From Pohlia nutans (lineage: Eukaryota; Streptophyta; Bryopsida; Bryales; Mniaceae), in assembly GCA_022496805.1 (NCBI GenBank), contig CM040104.1, positions 8,655,650-8,719,649 of the forward strand: a stretch of DNA of 64,000 bases, in the 5' to 3' direction. Every line of letters starts with the position of its first letter. Positions within the stretch are counted from its first letter, which is position 1. Shown piece after piece: positions 45,306 through 58,215 of this stretch. The position numbers and the translations under genes are program-made. The notes beneath the pieces are model-generated. The model did no database searches and had not been told where the DNA came from. It was given only the letters and a program-made list of their open reading frames with translations.

Positions 45306-46236
45306 CAGCTTGAATCGAGCTGAATGAGTGACCCAAGCTAGCTGGGAAAAGAGAACAGCTCACACAATCTCCATCAGCTAGTTTCAAGCTGAAACACTAG
45401 TCCAATATTCAGCTCAAGTCGAGCTAAATAGCTTCATAATCTGATAAGACCTAAACTCCTGTAAGCATTTATGTCCTTAGATAAATCGAAAACCTAATAC
45501 TAAACACAACATACGTGGTATAATGCAAACATTCAGCTCGAATCGAGCTAAACAAACTGACTCCCAAACCTAGATCAAGACCATGATCTAGACTGAAACT
45601 AGTCCAGATCAGCTCGAATTGAGCTGAATGACATCAACTTCTCGTAAAATCTATTCCTCGGATATCAAAATAGGAATTGATCGAAACATAATATATCGAC
45701 ACAAAATATCAGCTCGACTCGAGCTGAAATGCTTAAACCATAAAGCATAGACTACGCATAAAGCAATTCTTTTTGATCGCCTAAAGAACTAAAATCATAC
45801 GCATAATAATATACATTGGAAATATTTCAAATAGATACAAATCCAACAACTAATTTTCAAACTAAAATGCTCAACAAGAGTCAGTGCAAATCAGCTTGAA
45901 TCGAGCTGAATACTTGAAAATGAGCATTTAGGTTACGTAGAATCAAGAAATAAAAATAAACCACCAGTTAGAACACACCATGAGAACGAACTAATGAAGT
46001 CAGTGACGCAGAAACCTCTTACACTTATTTGATATCGAGAGACATTCAGCTCAAAACAAGCTGAATCAACTCAGAGGCTTGTGAATTCACTCTCTGCTAG
46101 TCACGCAAGACATTTAACTCGTATCGACATAAAGGATAACTACAGCTCCTCTTCAATGTTGGCATATGTTATAGCAGACCCCAAAGCTATGAGTCTTCCG
46201 TAGCATGCAAGGCATTTAACTCGTATCAACTTAAAT
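45306..46236. promoter_or_regulatory. Cluster of interrupted palindromes upstream of ParB-methyltransferase copy 2
   Basis: Seven clear copies of a roughly 21-bp palindrome occur at 45306-45325, 45408-45429, 45532-45553, 45608-45629, 45708-45729, 45891-45911 and 46045-46066. The half-site TTCAGCTCGA is followed by one base and its reverse complement. Weaker relatives lie at 45374, 46113 and 46214. Spacing is irregular (about 75-185 bp) and the DNA between is unique, unlike a tandem repeat. The cluster leads up to the gene start at 46266. Multiple sites beside a ParB-like gene suggest binding sites; this is inference. Confidence 0.7.
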
Positions 46237-47717
46237 AGAAACTAATGCTCCTTTCCAATGCAGTCATGGAAGAACAGACGGCAGAGCTCTCGGCGTCCTT
46301 CAAGAAATTCAACGTACCAGAGGACAGAGCAGAAGAGTTTGGAGACGAAATCACTCTGGGAGAGTGTTGGGTTTATGACGAGCCACATCAAGTCGAGTTC
46401 TGGAGCGTGGTGCTCATCCCAACAACAAATAAGCTGGGCTTCATGACGAAGTTTAAGAACTCTCCAGTGAGTCTCCCAGTCTCTCTTTATGAAGAGGTAC
46501 TAGACATCAGCGAAGGGGCAAATGGGTTCCTTTTTGTTACATGTGTAACAAATGACCCAGACTAGACTGAAGAATACCACGTCTCATACATGGTTGAGCC
46601 GCTGAAAACCATATCCTCCATCACTAAACACTGTCGTAGCCTGGAGAACACAGAATATACAGAGCTGCTTAAAGATTTGGAGAAGCACATCAACAGTGGC
46701 CGCTGGAGAACATCAACTGATGGATCGCTACCACCCCGAATCCTAGCAAGCCGGCTGAGGAGTCAGCTGTCTGCTTTCGACCGCATGCGGGCAAATCTTC
46801 AAGCCACAGCTCGCAATATGCTACCCATACATTTTAGTAGAGAGAACAGTAGCCCAGGGCTTAGTCAAGGATCCAAGCTCATTCAAACTCCAGAGACGGA
46901 AAAGAGTGGCACTGGGAAACGAAAGGCAACTGCGTCAACTACAAATAGACGCCCAGCCTCGACTAGTCAGTTCTCTGGTGTGAAGACGCGTCAGATGATT
47001 GCGAACGCGGCTGCTGAGGAGGCGTCTCCATCTGATTCGAATTTTGGGTCCGCCCTTCCGGACATTCCAAAAGATCTCGACACCTCCAAGGCGGATTACA
47101 AGGAATCTCTTCAAGTGTACGAGAAGTACTAGGCGGAATGCACAGATTCCTATATTTTTGGAATTGAGACATCTTACGAGATCTCAATCGACCAACTGGA
47201 GACCCCACCTGCCGACCTAAACATCCGAAGCCTTGAGGACGGTCTGCTCAAGTATACCCTGCATTACCTCCTAGAAATGCCTGACCAGAATAAAAAGCTG
47301 ACCTTGTGCGCAATGCCCATTGGTCTTAAGGAGAGACCCACATCCTGGGAAGAGATCAAGGATGGCCAGTTTTACATGATCAATGGCCAGCACAGCGTGG
47401 AGGCATCCAAGATGATAAGAAGTATGTCCATTTCAGAGAAAGCAAAGAAGAAGTTTGCGAAATGGGACTGCTTCATTGTGTGGAACACAAACCATCCACT
47501 CATACGCAGAATCTCGGCATTCTATAACCGCGTTGACCACTTCCAACATTTTAAACTAACGTGAGCAACGAATATCATAGGAGCCAAAGCTGTATGGAAT
47601 AACCTTGACAGTCCGACACCCCCCAAAGAGGCAATCGAGTTGGGAAGAAGTCAGTTGGCAAAGAGAAGCAAGAAAGACATAGAAAATCAGATGAAATTTA
47701 AGGTAATCATTCATTAC

Positions 47718-47809
47718 AACTCGACATGAGCTGATCTGCAGTCCAGATATTCAAGTGCATTACCGAATCATTTATTGTATCAAATAATCAGCTTGAGTCG
47801 AGCTGATTT
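47718..47809. promoter_or_regulatory. Palindromic sites in intron 1 of copy 2
   Basis: One near-perfect copy lies at 47788-47809 (ATCAGCTTGAGTCGAGCTGA) and a weaker one at 47718-47736, both inside the 146-bp intron 47703-47848. Confidence 0.65.
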
Positions 47810-49232
47810 CTATCGCATCGTACTTACACTTGTGCCTGAACTGTGTAGGAGTTCCTTGAAGCTGTCAAACTCCAATTCGCAATGATTGACGTAAAGAAGG
47901 CCCAGAAAGCCTTGAGCGGTAAAAAAATCAAAGAGCAAGTTGTAAATATCCACAACGAAATAAAGATCATCACCGCCTCCGATGATGTCTACAACCTCTG
48001 GAGCGAGGTCATTTCATGTCAATCGCAAGGGGAGCTCATTGATCCGGAGAGCATGCAGAAATTCAAGAACGTGAAGAACTGGAGCCCAGACAAGGATGGT
48101 GTCCTCAGCCGAGAGTTTTTCAAATGGCTCGGAAACCTCTCAGAGGCGCACTTGAAGAGACTAGCAGAGCACCTCCTAAACAAGCCCGATCCAAAGAGAG
48201 TGGAGGCATATCCGAAAGTGACGATAAAGAAGCCAACAGCAGTCTTGCAAAATTGCTACAGCGCGAAGGATTGGTTGGAGCGATGCAAGCAAAAACAAAT
48301 TGTCAGGAGGCAGATTCATCTGAGCAAGCTAAGTCTAGGACTATTCAGCTCTAGCGGACAGTTCAAAAAGGACAATTGGAAGGAGTTCAAGAAGCAGTAC
48401 AACATCACCAGCGCTTCACTGAATGTCCTACTCACTGGTCCTGGAGAGGAGTTCTTCACTGCAACAAAGCTGTAGTGTAACAAAAACAAAAGTATTGCAG
48501 AGCTCTCCCCATTTGCAGATGAATTCTTCAAGGTATTTCTCTCAAACAAGGGCAGGTTCGTCATTCCATCGGGACACGCGAGCTACCGTCCCTATGACTC
48601 CAAAAACGACATACTTTCGGATTGGAGTGACGATGCATGGAGTGAGTCTATTGTCGATCAGCTGAAGTTAGCAGTCATGGACTTGAGGATGATTCCAGGG
48701 GCACTGGACCAGGGCACATCTTCAAAGGAGACCCCATACTTCTACAAATTCCTATCCGTGTTGGGCAACAAATCCGACCCACATATCACCGACTCCCGAG
48801 TGTGGCTCTGGATCTGTGACGATAGGAATATTGAGTCGCAGATTGTGCATCATATCTACCATTCAGAGCTCATCGAGAAATACAACGTGTACCACGCCAA
48901 ATACGTACCGGCTAAGTACGAGCGACTGGAGGATCTTCCTCCAAACAGCAAGAAGGCCCTCTCAAAAGTTCCGCTTATCTTCCTTAGGAAGAAGGGGTTG
49001 ATGCATAAGAAAAAGTCCATACCGTCTCTACTCGAGGCTCCACAGACTCATACATTTATGACTCCATGAGCTTATATCGAACTAGAGTACATGACCTACA
49101 ACAATGAGTTTCATAAGGAGTTTTACCTGAAGCTCTTGGACTTATTCTGCGATAAGGGGGACACAGTTTTATCAGTATACACGGGAGGAAAACTAATATG
49201 TGCGGCTTGGGTAAATTCTCTAACCAATCTGA

Positions 49233-49416
49233 ATCAGCTCGATTTGACTTAACTTTCTTGCAAAATGACATGCATTCAACTCAATTCGACCTGTTCTGAT
49301 CTTGATAATGATACAGTTTAACATCATCCATGCAGTCCCCCCTGATCAACTGGATTCGAGTTAATTATGACAACACATGAATCGCTTGTCAGAGATTCAG
49401 CTCGAGTCGACTTGAT
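49233..49416. promoter_or_regulatory. Palindromic sites in intron 2 of copy 2
   Basis: Four diverged copies lie in the 247-bp intron 49211-49457, at 49233, 49274, 49345 and 49395. The last reads TTCAGCTCGAGTCGACTTGA. Confidence 0.55.
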
Positions 49417-50465
49417 GTATAATGTAAACTAACACGATATCTGAAATGGCAATGCAGATGAATTGCCTTCAGAATTTTGTCATCGGACCACATGACAAGA
49501 AGACAGAATTCGTGCTGATGTCCGAGAAGGCAACAAACTTAGACAAGGCTGACTTCCTTGAGACGGGATACTCGGTTAGTGAGCAGTTGTATCCGAGGAA
49601 AGGAGACAAGGAGGGAACTTCATCCGGTAAGGGCAAGAGGCCCCGTTGGAACACCAGTTACCTCAAGGCCCACGGAACTGACAAAGGCAAGCCCATCGAT
49701 TTTGACGATGATGAGGAGGAGGATGCTGCAGATGTGCCATTATTGCAAATTCCCATAACCCCACGCGCTGCAATTGCTTCTAGTCACCAACCTACGGATA
49801 GTGACCTTCGTGGATCATCGGACACATCTGTTCTCGGCATGGAGACCCCTAATTCTTCTCAAAGGGTTCGTGGGAAGACGAAGATCGATGTCACAGAAGA
49901 TCCAAGCCATGCACTAGTCAAGTTGGTGACGACGATGAATGCCAAGATGGAAAGCTGGGAGGAGCGCCAGGACGCTCGTGATCGTGAGGCTTGGCAGCGC
50001 GAGTTGGACACCAGAGAGCGCGAGCGAGAGGCTAGAGAGCGCGAGAGGGAACACAGGGATGAGCTGAAGCGGATTTAGAGAGAATATGCATCTCTTGAAG
50101 AGAGATTACTCCTTTTGGTCAAGGGGGTCTTAGAGTCCGTTTCAGGTCCAAGGCCGTTGCAGATGATTGATCCTTCCCAGATCAACGTTGCTCACTTGAT
50201 GCTGACGAACCCAACAGCTACGTCAACTGACAATGGGGCTGCAATTCGCTTGTTGCCTTCCGGGTCCGCAACGCAAACATCAACTCAAGAGGACCCTCCA
50301 TCTCCAGGTCCCGCCTGTAGAGGTGATCGCAGCAACGTCCATATTGAAGAAGATATCACTCTAACGCCGCCAGTTAACATGGACGTCGACCTGCCCGGGG
50401 ACGGCAAAGGGCTCGAGACGACTGGGAGTCTAGTCACTGGTTCACTACCAAGTTCACCTCGATGA

Positions 50466-51375
50466 ACGTTTTAATTTTTCATTTAACTCGAGGGTGAAAG
50501 CACACTACGGTTGTACGAATTTGTAGTCACGACATAGTTTCAAGGCATAGTAAGGGTTTAGACCCAAATTCCTCCTAATTACTTCTACTTTATGTCAAAA
50601 TAATGAATAGGCATAGTCTTACATCTTGCATACATTGAAGATTGCACAAGAAAATTTTATTTGCATGCAAAATATGCATCATTATGAGTACAAAATGTCA
50701 AAGTTTGTACCGTCACAGATTCAAGTTTACATGTTTGTACTCATTTTGTCAACTTATACTTTTAATCTTTACATTTGAAAGAGTTTTACGTAATCTTGTA
50801 CTCTTTAACTACCATGCCTTACTATTTGATTATACTAAATGTTAGTATATAGTTGAAAAACTTGAGAAATATGGGATTTTTGTTGGGGCCCCAAACATGA
50901 GGTTAATGTCAAATTATTTGAATTTTTTTTTGGAATTCAAGTATAAGACTTAATGGTGTAGAGGGGCCAAAAAATTAATTTTGATGGAACTAAAATTTTC
51001 ACTTCCAATTGGCACATCAAAGAATTTTGCCTAAAAATAAGCTCTGGCCCTTCAAAATCCTCTATAGATTCCTTTTTGTACAAGTGTGTACTTGATTTTG
51101 CACTATTTGTACATTTTGTACAATATGGACCAATCGTCACCTTCCGTGTGGCATTCGAATCGGAATCCACTTGACGTGTCGAGCAATCTATGGTGTTGTA
51201 GGTCGGTGCTGGAATATTGAACGTTGTGCGTTTTGTACAATTTGTACAATTTGTACTGTTTGTACAAAACGGCCAGGAAGGCGACCGTAGCGTGCGATGG
51301 CCCTCGAGCCGGGTTAAACTGGGGAATGCTGTCGTGTGAGCGGTGAGCAGTTAGCAGTGAACATTGAGCGGTAAC
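50466..51375. other. AT-rich noncoding region
   Basis: No gene. Short direct repeats 'tttgtacaatttgtac' occur near 51110 and 51230-51260. The open frames are AT-rich and unsupported. Confidence 0.5.
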
Positions 51376-51756
51376 TTCGTAGTATTTTTGAAGACTATGT
51401 TCAGTGAAACAAGCCCTATAACCGTGGTTCGAAGATGAATTTTGAAAAATGTTTCCGACTCAATTAACAGAAATGACCCTATTTCCGTGGCTATTGGGTC
51501 TTTTCGTAGTATTTTTGAAGACTATGTTCAGTGAAACAAGCCCTATAACCGCGGTTCGAAGATGAATTTTGAAAAATGTTTCCGACTCAATTAACAGAAA
51601 TGACCCTATTTCCGTGGCTATTGGGTCTTTTCGTAGTATTTTTGAAGACTATGTTCGATGAAATAGGCCCTATAACCGCAGTTCGAAGATGAATTTTGAA
51701 AATGTTTCCTACTCAATTGATAGAAATGACCCTGTTTCCGTGGCTTTTGGGTTTTT
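51376..51756. repeat. 126-bp tandem repeat, three units
   Basis: Units begin near 51379, 51505 and 51632 with 'cgtagtatttttgaagacta' and include 'cctatttccgtggctattgg'. The third is the most diverged. Confidence 0.9.
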
Positions 51757-51787
51757 TTTTGGTGGAGGGTCCCACCTGAGAGGTACA

Positions 51788-52233
51788 TGATGGTAGCTCT
51801 CCCTAGTATACTACTATTCGGTATGTAGTACCGGGGTAATGAAGGTTACTAAAGAAGGTGTAATTCAACGATATTGAGACAGAATTCTAAGACTGTTTGC
51901 ATTACCGGTAGCGACTTGGTAGTCTGATAGCAACTTAGAACATTTAGACCTTAAGGACAAGCAAGAAAACAACCGGGAAGGAAAGCTTCGGTAGATAGAG
52001 ATATCGGAAAGAAGGAAGTTCGAAAAGAGAATGTAAACTCGTATTTCGAAAAATGTACCTTGCCAATGTGTTTGGCTCTATTGCTTTTATACAAAGTACA
52101 ACCCGATCTGATCTAACTGTCAGATCGGTAAAAAAGTGTTTCCCTAGATCTACTTTCTATGGTAACTTGGAAAATTACCGGAGTAAAAACCCAGATCGGT
52201 AGACTACCGGTAGTTACTAATTTACCGTTAACA
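51788..52233 (-). mobile_element. Solo LTR related to the 36669-43231 element, TSD GTACA
   Basis: Read on the minus strand it begins TGTTAACGGTAAATTAG, matching the start of the 415-bp LTRs, and contains the TATAAAAGCAATAG promoter segment (52085-52093 region). It ends GCTACCATCA. GTACA flanks both sides (51783-51787 and 52234-52238). It is a relic left by recombination between the two LTRs of a related element. Confidence 0.85.
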
Positions 52234-52238
52234 GTACA

Positions 52239-52900
52239 TTCTAATTAGATGGTTTAGAGACTACATTGAATGTTGATGTCATGTACATAGGAAACTAGAC
52301 GCAACAAAGAACAAGTGGGTTTTGTATGTCCACGTTAGAAATTTGATTAATTCGTGTCAAATTTTTAAAGTCTTGTGTTGGATTTCTAACTTGAAAGGTA
52401 TACATTTAAAAAAAATCTCTACAAATATTCTATAGTTCAAAACAGTACAACATCCAATATTTATTTTTTAGTTCAAAAAACAACCTTTCCAAAAAGACTT
52501 CGAATTTTTTTTTTTTTTAAATCATCAGAAATAGAATTTAATATTTTAAGATTAATTTTTTTTTTTTTGAAAATCTCTACACTAAAAAAAGTGTAGAGAT
52601 TTTTACTAAGTAACTAACAATATCACTGAGTAATTAACAAGTCTGCAATGTAATTGTCATTTTGTTGTGTTCTATAGGAATGTCATTCTAAGCATCATTT
52701 TGCTAGCACTTAAAAGTACCTTCTTAGCAAACTCCAAAATTAGAGTCCACGGAGTTGGTGTCAAGTTGCTCTTGAGCTTCAACTCTCCAAGGGAGATGAG
52801 GGAATCGTTGAGAACTAGAGTTTGGGAGTGGGGCCGTGGTTGCGAGTGCCAAGGAACACTGAGCAACAACCTAGGACAGCAAAATATTCAAGGAAGGTAC
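52239..52900. other. AT-rich region with poly-T tracts, no gene seen
   Basis: Low-complexity T and A tracts near 52500-52590, with no coding support. Confidence 0.45.
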
Positions 52901-52919
52901 TTGGACAGAAGGTACTTGT

Positions 52920-55560
52920 ACAGAGTGGGGCTGCATTTCCAGGCTTTGGCTTGGACTTCTTGGAAGAGGTGGAGTCAGCAGGTGATTTGGTAGCTTTTCC
53001 TCTACCACGCTTGCCTTTTTCAGGCTCTGCTACAATGAGCTCCGATGCTGTATTAAGAGCATCATCATCATCCTTCAAAACGTGAATCTGAGTTAGCGGA
53101 AGAGCTGCCTTCTTCTCATCTTCTTCCTCAATAGGAGCGTAGTTTTTAGCACATTCAACATACCATGGGGGAAGCTTGAAACTCAGTGAGCATTAGAAGA
53201 GAACTGAGGCCAAGGGAGAGCTTTGGAATCCTTGGCATTCCCAATTTGATTCTTGCGTTCACCAAAAAAGTCTACGTGTGTTTGGAGACGGTTTGCCCAT
53301 GTGATGCATGCATATGGCGGGAAGAGCAATATAGCGGGAATATGGTGTAGACCAAGAATATGGCAAGAATCCCACCTTGATAATTGGCCGGAATTCACAA
53401 AGCACGGGTGAGAAAATTGACGCCAAGTGATGTGGCGCGAAATGTCACTCGCCAAGATTGTGCTCTATTTGTTGATGGGAACTATGAGAACGAAATTATA
53501 AGCTAAGGAGAACTATCTTGAGGAAGCCGTCCCGGGCCCTCCTTTTGCTTCTAATGCTTGAAGGCACGGAATTGGGTTGCAATAAAAACACAAGATGACA
53601 AGGATTTATCAAGCCAGGCACCAAAAAAATTTGGCATAAACTTGCGTTCAATGGCTCCCTTGTCAAGTAGCTCTCTCTTGAAGTACCTAAAAGAACACCA
53701 AATAAGAAATTGCATATAAAGAGGCGTACTCCATGAAAGAGCCAAACAAGAGAAAAATTGAAATTGGAATGAGAGTGAGGAATTATCATGTATACCTGTA
53801 CATGAGACGTTTCACGGCGTTTTCAGTTCCATTTTGGAGTTTGAAAGCGGTAGTGCGAGAATAGCCATTGTTCTTTTTGAGAATAAAATAGTAAGCACAA
53901 TCCCATAATAAAATCCTCCACTTCTGAACATCTTCATTGATATCGTCCAGGTCACGACGGGCAGACCAATCGATCTAAATCTTCTCTGAGTCTAAGATAT
54001 TGATCACTTTGGATGCAGCAGAATCTTCCAACTGTGGAAGAAAAATAGAAGGATAATATTACCTTTGAGCAAGACATTTGAGCTATAAATTATGCATGTT
54101 AGGTGTTGATACAACTGTCTGACTACACTTGTAGTCAGCGTCAAAGTAACAAATTCTAATGCATGAATGAGTATATTCAATTTAAAAATGTTGAAACATT
54201 ACATACCTCAGCCCAAAATGCTGCTTGTAGAAGCCAACCCTCGAGTGTAGCATTGGTGAATCCAGGAGGCGGGAAATACAAAGCGTCACGGGAGATGGCA
54301 GAAGAGTTCTACCATTTCAGCCAACGCACCCGAAACTACAGTTGAACCACAGTGGTTGAGATCTTCTGAAGCTTCTCAGTTGTGATCTGAGGTTTTTCCT
54401 TGGCACTCTAATGTGCATTGATCTGGAGGAAAATGAATTATGAGTAATTAACATAAAACAACGTTGGGCCAATTGAGAGTAGTGAAGTGCATTGGAGAAT
54501 TTACCTCCACTAAAAACTGAGTGCTTTGGATTTATCTATGGCGAGCATCTTATCATAGTCGGATCTTTTCTTCTTCACTGCCGCCTTCGATGCTAGAGTC
54601 ATAGCGTCACTCAATCCTTTCGTTGTTTGCAACTCTGTTGGTGTTCTTTTATAATAGAGTCGGCATGCTTCGTCGGATACATCAGCAATGTCATGCTGCA
54701 AAAATTGTAGGCAAGAATTAATAAACATGATTTAATTCCCAAAGCATGCAATATTGCAAATGGTGGGTGAAGATTTTGGAGAACATACCTTGTATAAGAA
54801 TGTAATGAACACTTCACTTGTAAGAGGATGCTATGAAAACGAAGACTTTCTATTTTGACATTTCTTATATTCTTCTGGCGTGAGTAAAGATTTGAAATCT
54901 TGCAGGGGTAGAGATCCAAAGCTGTTTATACGGTGAAGTTGATGAATCAACTTTGTCTTCGCGTGAGAGTGCTCCGTAGACCTGAAGAAATTGGAATGAC
55001 AGTGTTATTGGACATCACGAATAATTGAATCAAAAATTTCATAGAAGTACAGGAGTGCGTTGAGGAGAATTCACTTGTTTATATCATTCATCGCCTCTAT
55101 AAGGACTCCTGTGTGGCCCAAAGTCACTAGAAGTCAAGATTCGACTGCATAATGCCAACTAAGGTATGTAGAGTGCCTTGATGCAATGTAGGGGTATCAG
55201 ACCATGAGCCTATGATTCCCGTCCCAAACAAAAAACATTTCGTTTGACAAAATTGAGGGTTTGGGATGAAGCTTCAAGAACTCTTCGAATTCTGAGTTTC
55301 TCTGAATCCAGTGCTCATTCCAAGTGCTCATGAGATCCTAGGAAACATCCATAAAAACGCCGTGATCGTTAGTATTGGAAACATAGAAACATCGATCACC
55401 ACCCCTATAGCCAAACTGGCCAAAAATCTTGCTCAAGCCTCTTTATGTCCAACTAAAGAATTGGCCTAACTAGAAGAAGAGCAACCATCCTACATACAAT
55501 GCATAGAGGAATGAGAAGCTGTTACTTCTTTGCTTAAGGCAAAAAAAGAAGACTCTCGAT
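52920..55560 (-). pseudogene. ParB-methyltransferase family relic (copy 4)
   Basis: Minus-strand segments match the split gene in order. VRPIL and KRLEQDFW (near 55450) correspond to VRPTL and LLEADF. FYVSNTNDHGV matches FYVSTTDEHGV, FEEFLK matches FEEFLR, and FFVWDGNHRL (55209-55240) matches FVCDGHHRL. Next come KTKLIHQLHR, HDIADVSDEACRLYYKRTP (54690), EKLQKISTT with WLKWWNSS (54310-54400), WRILLWDCAYYF (53900), YFKRELLDKGAI (53690) and finally WYVECAKNYAP (53150) with a Lys/Ser-rich tail. Many stops and shifts are present. The methyltransferase domain is not found; the sequence downstream is noncoding and then the solo LTR. It is the most decayed member. Confidence 0.7.
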
Positions 55561-55569
55561 CAAAGCATT

Positions 55570-57200
55570 TGAATCCAATTTTTTCTTCATTCGAAACTGG
55601 ACCTCAGGACCGCTTCACTCTATAGCCGTCCAATTCGAGAGGCCGTGGGATTGAGTGGCCAAACTTTATTGAGAGTCCAAAGAAATCTACTGAAAATAAG
55701 CAATAAAATATAGTTTTCAATTTTGATGAAAAGAAATCAACGGCCTCTCGACCATAGTTTGGGACTTTGGGTTTCCATTCTCGTCCGACCCAAACTTCCT
55801 TTCAAGAGGCCGTTGACTTGGTCAAAAAGTACCGCCACGTAGGCATTTTGGAGAGCAACGGCTGTTGGACCTTGGGCTCTAGTGTGAAGGGTTGCGAGGC
55901 CGAACCCATGGTTTATTGCAATTTGATTGGTGGAAATCGATGGTCTCTCAACCTTTGGCCATAGTGTGAAGCGGCCCTCAGTGTCATCAATTGACAAATC
56001 CTCATCACCATGGGAATCGTCCCAACATCCATCGTGAGGTAGGGCTTCATCAGAATCTTGTAGTTATATGCATCACATTAGTCATGGAAACATATTACCG
56101 TGATATAGTACAATCACTGTAGAAAGATTGCAAAATCAGAACTAACTTTTGAAGATAGAATTGAGCCTACCATGAGGCTCTTGGATGAAAAAAAATGGCT
56201 ATTGAAAGAATCTCAATTTCAAGTCAAAAACAATATTCAAAGTTCCTTTGCATGCTGCTTCTGGAGCCCTGAGTACCCTCTTGGTACCAAGAGGTCCAAT
56301 CGGGCACAATATGCTACATACCATTTTATACCATTACATACCAAGAATGTACCACGAATGCTGCAGTGTCATTGCACTATCCTACCAAAGATATGCATGA
56401 ACGATAATCAACTTGTCACACGTTTTGGTTTGTATACAAGAATACATTATCAATACGATTCACCAATGCACTACCACTCAGATGCTATGTAGAGTGATTG
56501 TAAGCTCTATATCATAATCCCCACATTGGGAATGAAAAGTTAAGAGCTGTAGTGGAACTTGCAAATTCACCGACACAAGAATCTGAGTTTATGGCTATGG
56601 TTGGATCAACTCCATTGCTTACAAACGATACCGACATCGACCCTCTCGGTACCGAGAGACAAACTGAAGGCCAATCATGGAAGAATCTAATAAAGACGAT
56701 TGCACCCAGATCTACTACTTCGATGCCTACAATACCTCCGTGGAGATTTTCACCGACCCTAACACCTACCGTACTGAGGGTAATGTACCCTCTCGGTACC
56801 GAGGGGCTTGAATTGCCAAAATCGAATGACGAGTCCAGAATCTCATATCTGGGCTTTTTTGTCAAATTTGTGAACACGAGGCTCAAATTGGGACTCAAAA
56901 ATTTAAATTTTGTCATAAAAAGCTTATGCTGCCTAGGATCGGTTTGAATTAGGCACGGTGGCACTCGTGCACTTGCTCTCCCATAGAGTGACTATTTTGA
57001 ATGTTAGAGAAAGAGTGCCACCCCTGCCTTATGCAATCCAATCTAAATGAGCGATTAAAAAAATTTAAAAAATTAGAAGAAACCCATGACCAGTGCCACC
57101 CTGGACTCTTGCTATCAATTCCAACCGTTTCCATTTCAGTCAAATCATTTCACTTTGGCGGGGGCTCGCATACAACTGCCATCCCTACCTTTAGCATTCC
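55570..57200. other. Noncoding region with three Kpn-type palindromes
   Basis: No convincing gene. A perfect or near-perfect palindrome built on CCTCTCGGTACCGAGAGG occurs at 56276-56294 (a variant with TTGGTACCAA), 56641-56658 and 56788-56806. The ORF at 56552-56947 spans two of these and has no other support. Confidence 0.55.
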
Positions 57201-57219
57201 AATCTCAAATCGCCAACAA

Positions 57220-58215
57220 CCAAAGGAGTTTTCATCCACAAGGACCACCTTGGTGGATCCAACATCCATTAACTAAAGTCCGAATATGGACCCGGGAGTT
57301 TTTTTGACACTTTTTTTGGAAGTATTACTTGTCCCATATTTTTGGAAGGGTCATGTCAAGGGCTTTTCAACGGTGTGTGACACATTGAAATCGGACCAAA
57401 ACTCCATAAGTTGTGCTCAATTGAACTCTTCAGAATGAACTCTACTTTCTTCAGAATTTCAAATGAGCATAACTTATGGAGTTTTTGTCCAAACGCAACG
57501 TGTAATACACCATTGGAAAGCCCTAGAGAATAGCTTTCCAAAAATATATGACAAGCCATGCATCCAAAAACCGAATGAGAAATGTCCCCGGGTGCATTTT
57601 CGGTCTCTAGTGAGTGGATGTTGAGCTCTTCAAAGTGGTGCTCGTACACGAGCACCCCCTTGCCATGTACACTCACCAACTTAGAACTCTCAAAATCGCC
57701 AACATCCAAAGGAGTTTTCATCCACAAGGACCACCTTGGTGGGTCCAACATCCATTAACTAAAGTCCGAATATAGACTCGGGAGTTTTTTTGACACTTTT
57801 TTTGGAAGTATTACTTGTCCCATATTTTTGGAAGGGTCATGTCGAGGGCTTTTCAACGGTGTGTGACACATTGAAATCGGACCAAAACTCCATAAGTTGT
57901 GCTCAATTGAACTCTTCAGAGTTAACTCTACTTTCTTCAGAATTTCAAATGAGCATAACTTATGGAGTTTTTGTCCAAACGCAACGTGTAATACATCCTT
58001 AGAAAGCCCTAGAGAATAGCTTTCCAAAAATATATGATAAGCCATACATCCAAAAACCGAATGAAAAAGGTCCCCGGGTGCATTTTCGGTCTCTAGTGAG
58101 TGGATGTTGAGCTCTTCAAAGTGGTGCTCGTACACGAGCACCCCCTTGCCATGTACACTCACCAACTTAGAACTCTCAAAATTGCCAACATCCAAAAGAG
58201 TTTTCATCCACAAGG
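57220..58215. repeat. 489-bp tandem duplication
   Basis: The block from 'ggagttttcatccacaagga' (57220s) to about 57706 is repeated from there to about 58205 with over 95 percent apparent identity. The period is a multiple of three, so the minus strand shows two related ORFs of 131 and 152 codons. Each block contains the palindrome GTGCTCGTACACGAGCAC. I see no family signature in the ORFs. Confidence 0.9.

Larger units (their letters stand above)
46266..50465 (+). pseudogene. ParB-methyltransferase gene copy 2, divergent, stops only
   Basis: ATG 46266 opens a frame that runs to 47702, resumes after an intron at 47849-49210, and again at 49458-50465. There is no frameshift, but in-frame stops occur at 46563, 47130, 47562, 48473, 49067 and 50076. 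The ParB-like part is clear: ISIDQLETPPADLNIRS, then WEEIKDGQFYMINGQHSVEA (about 47350-47405). The methyltransferase part has AVMDLRMIPGALD near 48670 as the candidate motif IV, GDTVLSVYTGGKLICAA (49160-49210) as motif I, and NFVIGPHDKKTEF (49470) as motif II. A basic/acidic linker and an Arg/Glu coiled coil (49900-50075) follow. It is the best-preserved member, although the catalytic motifs depart from the DPPY and FxGxG consensus. Palindromic sites lie upstream and in both introns. Confidence 0.7.

Noticed and set aside
46266..50465. Alternative genetic code with TAG/TGA read as sense
   Set aside because: Other frames in the window end at TAG and TGA in sensible places, and paired copies of the LTR ORF show ordinary sense codons at the stop positions. 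Mutation explains the stops better.
57356..58213. Two related minus-strand ORFs as a tandem gene pair
   Set aside because: They arise from a 489-bp duplication whose length is a multiple of three. I see no family signature or start context, so they are kept as a repeat only.
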